Positions 7,477 through 10,297 of a stretch of 10,297 nucleotides of DNA are shown here, one piece after another. The position numbers and the translations under genes were made by a program. This DNA is from Bacteroides sp. (GTDB lineage Bacteria; Bacteroidota; Bacteroidia; Bacteroidales; Muribaculaceae). The stretch is from positions 1 through 10,297 of the forward strand of contig JAAVDO010000017.1 in NCBI GenBank assembly GCA_014801735.1. Reading direction: 5' to 3'. Position 1 is the first letter of the stretch; the number at the start of each line of letters is the position of its first letter. The notes under the pieces were generated by a model. It made no database searches. It worked only from the letters and a program-made list of their open reading frames with translations, and was not told the origin of the DNA.

Positions 7477-8666
7477 GAGAGATTGAGGAATATGGATATA
7501 TCCACGGGCCTGACGCCGGCGATCTCGGCGATGCGCCTGTTGACGGCCTTACCGAGGAAGGTGTAGGCGGCATGCTGGAGCCCGGGAAGCAGTTTAAGGG
7601 CATTTACAGCCCCGTCACAGCACGTAAAGTCGGCCAGCATAGTGGTGAGGCAGTTGGTCATTGCCATGGCGGCAGTGCGCGGCACAACGCCACCAGCGTT
7701 GATGTAGCATATCCGGCGGCCGGCCACCATCTCGCGTAGGGCTGCGGTCATCTCGCAGCAGTCGACGGTAGGGAGCGAAGGAAAAATTCGGCCGGGATTA
7801 GCCGAGATGTCGAAAACGAGCACACCGCTCTTCATGACTGCGGCCCGGTCAGTGCCGATGGCCTCGGTGCGGTCGTTCATATCGGTCACAATGACAACAT
7901 CGGCCGACTGCAGGGCATGGCCCACTACGTTGGGGTGCATTGCCGAAGTGATGGCCCAGGGGCCGAGCTGGCGTGCGGCCCGGCGCAGGGAGTAGACATC
8001 GTTGTCGAACAGCCTGACTGTCGCACCCGCACCCGACGCGGCTCTGGCCGCGGCACAGGCGGCTATTCCCGAACCGAGCACCGTCACCTCGCATGGGACT
8101 ATTCCGGCGACTCCTCCGAGCAGAATACCCTTGCCACACTCGGCATCGGTGAGCATCGAGGCGGCTACGGTCATTGCGGCGCGTCCATCGATCTCGCTCA
8201 GAATGTCGGCGAAGGGTGTGTTGCCGTCGATATCAGTCACCAAATCGAGAGCGATGGCTATCACGTGTCTTTTCAGCAGTTCGGCAATGGCCTGAGGTGT
8301 CTGGTGTTCGGGACGCAGCAGGGTGAGCAGAAGCGCTCCGCGGCGTAGCCGGCTTATATCGGCCGCGTCGAGAGGCGAAATCGAGACTACGATGTCGCAG
8401 GCAAGTGCCTCGGTGCGTCCGGTCAGGGTAGCGCCACAACGCTCGTATCGGGCGTCGGTATATCTGATGGAGTCGGCGGCGCCATGTTCCATCTTGACCT
8501 CATATCCGCGGTCGCACAGGATAGTCACGCCTTCGGGCGTGAGCGGGAAGCGGCGCTCACTGGGATGATGGCTTTTAGGCAGACCGATGGTCACGCGCTG
8601 CCGTGTCGTCATTGCGGGCATGGGCTGTTCGAGCGGGGCGTGTATCTCTTCGCTGGCTGTGATCAT
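7473..8666 (-). CDS. Alanine dehydrogenase / NAD(P) transhydrogenase alpha family protein, divergent active site
   Basis: A protein of 397 residues. Residues 24-48 (VTIGLPKSHHPSERRFPLTPEGVTI) match the family's N-terminal KE...R.(G)LTP region, including the substrate-binding Arg near 39. The Rossmann motif is VTVLGSGIAACAAA (194-207), preceded by LLGGVAGIVP. FDISANPG (285-292) carries the family Asp. Classical alanine dehydrogenase interconverts alanine with pyruvate and ammonia using NAD. Here the catalytic Lys of the VKVKEP motif is Ser (VVSISP, 93-98), and the catalytic His of the YLHLA motif aligns with Arg118 (LLTLLRPE). Ordinary alanine dehydrogenase activity is therefore uncertain. The start at 8666 gives an extra N-terminal segment of about 20 residues (Met16 and Met19 are alternatives), but its ATGA overlap with the aroK stop favours it. 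Confidence 0.75.
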   Translation of the reverse strand: MITASEEIHAPLEQPMPAMTTRQRVTIGLPKSHHPSERRFPLTPEGVTILCDRGYEVKMEHGAADSIRYTDARYERCGATLTGRTEALACDIVVSISPLDAADISRLRRGALLLTLLRPEHQTPQAIAELLKRHVIAIALDLVTDIDGNTPFADILSEIDGRAAMTVAASMLTDAECGKGILLGGVAGIVPCEVTVLGSGIAACAAARAASGAGATVRLFDNDVYSLRRAARQLGPWAITSAMHPNVVGHALQSADVVIVTDMNDRTEAIGTDRAAVMKSGVLVFDISANPGRIFPSLPTVDCCEMTAALREMVAGRRICYINAGGVVPRTAAMAMTNCLTTMLADFTCCDGAVNALKLLPGLQHAAYTFLGKAVNRRIAEIAGVRPVDISIFLNLS

Positions 8667-9202
8667 GCTTTTTGGGGAAGATTAAAGCGGCTTATGAATC
8701 GGCGGGCGGTGTCGGTCACCTCGACTTCGTTTTCGAGCAGGTCGCCGGGAAACACAATCTGAGCCTTGCTGTAGAAGGGGCGTCGTGCTTCGAGAGCGGA
8801 GATTATGAACTCGCGCAGTTCCTCGTCGGTTTTGTCGGCGATCAGCGGGCGCTTGTGGCGGCCGCGCATCAAGCGTGTGTGGAGCTTGTCGAGCGATGTT
8901 TCAAGAAGTACAGTCGTGCCTTTGCTGTTCATCAGCTCCATATTATCGCCGAAACATGGTGTGCCGCCGCCGCAGGCAATGATCACGTTCTCGAAGTCGG
9001 CCACCTCTTCGAGCATCGCGCGCTCCATGCGTCGGAAACCGGCCTCGCCGTAGCTGGCGAAAATATCGCGGATGTTGGCATGATAGCGCGTCTCGATGTA
9101 GTTGTCGAGATCGATGAAGGCAATGTCGGTCATCTTGGCTACATTGCGTCCCAGGGTGCTCTTTCCGCAGCCCATGTAGCCGACTATGAATATAGGTTTC
9201 AT
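8663..9202 (-). CDS. aroK: Shikimate kinase
   Basis: A protein of 179 residues, normal for the family. Walker A is GYMGCGKST (8-16). DLD at 31-33 supplies the Mg and shikimate contacts, FRRME (56-60) the shikimate-binding Arg, and GGGTP (79-82) the shikimate-binding glycines. RPLI (118-121) is in the LID, and Arg140/141 is the C-terminal arginine. It phosphorylates shikimate at O3 with ATP in aromatic amino acid and chorismate biosynthesis, in the cytoplasm. The frame is open upstream to 9298, but ATG at 9202 is chosen: MKPIFIVGYMG is the canonical N-terminus and the ATG overlaps the upstream nuclease stop as ATGA. The downstream junction is also ATGA. Confidence 0.93.
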   Translation of the reverse strand: MKPIFIVGYMGCGKSTLGRNVAKMTDIAFIDLDNYIETRYHANIRDIFASYGEAGFRRMERAMLEEVADFENVIIACGGGTPCFGDNMELMNSKGTTVLLETSLDKLHTRLMRGRHKRPLIADKTDEELREFIISALEARRPFYSKAQIVFPGDLLENEVEVTDTARRFISRFNLPQKA

Positions 9203-10297
9203 CGGTTTGCCGAATAAGCGGGGTCGAAGATGAGATTGAGCAGGTGGGCCAGACGCAGACCACCGTTGAGCAGTTGCTGCTCGATCACCGGAGTCCATGC
9301 GGCCACTTCGTCGTAGCTTATCTCACATTCGGGAGGCATGGCGCGGTATACGCGGTCGGCTATTATCAGGTTCTGACGGGCCCAGTCGTCAAGCGAACCG
9401 CTGACAACGCTCTTGGCCTTCTCGGGCGACAGTCGGTCGAGCTGTTGCTGCCACTCGGTGTAGCTCCACTTGTGGGCAGACTCGGGGAGGTTGGAATCCC
9501 ACACGGAGTGCAGATTCCGGGTGCTTCCGAAATACTTCACTTTTATGCGGTTGCCACCCAGGTCGGAGGCATGGCCCATGTGCATCGGCTGGTGAAGATC
9601 GCCCACAATATGGATCAGTATCTTAAGCGCAAGCTGCTTCTCGCTGAAAGGTGCTTCGGGGTTAGCCAGGGTCTCGCTCTGGGCCCGGATTGCTGTCAGG
9701 ACGTCGCCGGCGGGATTCATGTAGGCGTTCTCAAGGGTCTCGTCGGCGTTAACGTTCTTATAATGCCAGGTTTTGGTGTAGGCATATTCGTCAGTGTGGC
9801 TGGCATTGTCGAGCCAGTTGGCCCAATAGACCATCGATTTACCCTCGAACAGGCTGTCGACGGCGGCTTTGGTCGTGGGAGTGAGGTGTTGTTCGGCTAT
9901 GTAGCAGGTCACGTCGTGGCCTTTCTGTCCCCATGCCAGCGCAGAGAGGAATGATAGAAGCAGAAGATTGGCTAAGATGATACGTTTCATAGATCTGTTT
10001 TTTGCAAAACTAATCAAAAAGAATGAAATATGGAACCTGTGGCGGCGAAAAAACAGCGGAGAGCTACCTTGAAGGAGGCTCCCCGCTGTTCAAGCGTTCA
10101 AGATGTCAGTTTGCGGAAGTTATCAATCGATTTCTTCGTCAGCCTCGTAGCCACCCATTTCGCGGATAGCGTTCTTGAGCATAACATACTGCTGGAAGAG
10201 GTGGTTGACGGGCACTTCACCCTTGGTGTAGTCGTGCATCGGGCTCTTGAGGAAGAAGCTCAGGAAGCGCTGGATGCCATGACGGCCGGCGCGTGCG

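Overview
The window most likely comes from the chromosome of a Bacteroidales bacterium, probably a gut Muribaculaceae-like lineage. The order rests on four observations: Bacteroidetes-type promoters (TTG, about 20 nt, then TAnnTTTG), start codons without Shine-Dalgarno sequences, a uridine-kinase-like protein with a long N-terminal TGS/tRNA-synthetase-like extension, and an RNase H with a hybrid-binding N-terminus. The family-level placement is a guess.

Region 1 (1-2180, plus strand) is a tandem array of three small exported beta-barrel proteins (the first cut by the window edge). All end in the aromatic C-terminal signature of outer-membrane barrels. Each gene is followed by a nearly identical GC-rich intergenic module of 107-117 nt: a terminator hairpin, then a second hairpin. 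The first two modules continue into a shared inverted repeat (TGTT-N4-AACA) and a promoter for the next gene. The intergenic module is better conserved than the coding sequences, which is the most unusual feature here.

Region 2 (2180-6728, minus strand) looks like one cell-envelope operon read from a promoter at 6698-6728: a family 2 glycosyltransferase, a GT-B-fold glycosyltransferase, a Kdo/WaaP-type LPS kinase, and a TGS-Udk fusion kinase. The first three fit lipooligosaccharide core assembly and phosphorylation. The Udk-like gene lies 17 nt behind the kinase and is probably carried along.

Region 3 (6829-10012, minus strand) is a tightly coupled operon: an exported S1/P1-type zinc nuclease, shikimate kinase (AroK), an alanine-dehydrogenase/transhydrogenase-family protein lacking expected catalytic residues, and RNase H. 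All three junctions are 4-nt ATGA overlaps, which also fix the start codons of aroK, the dehydrogenase-like gene and rnhA.

Region 4 (10048-10297, minus strand) holds the 3' end of a gene whose C-terminus resembles myo-inositol-3-phosphate synthase, followed by a strong intrinsic terminator.

I see no tRNA, rRNA, CRISPR array, insertion sequence or phage gene. Apart from the intergenic repeat family and the three catalytic or architectural oddities listed under findings, this is ordinary core and envelope chromosome. I do not see a clear new defence or mobile system.
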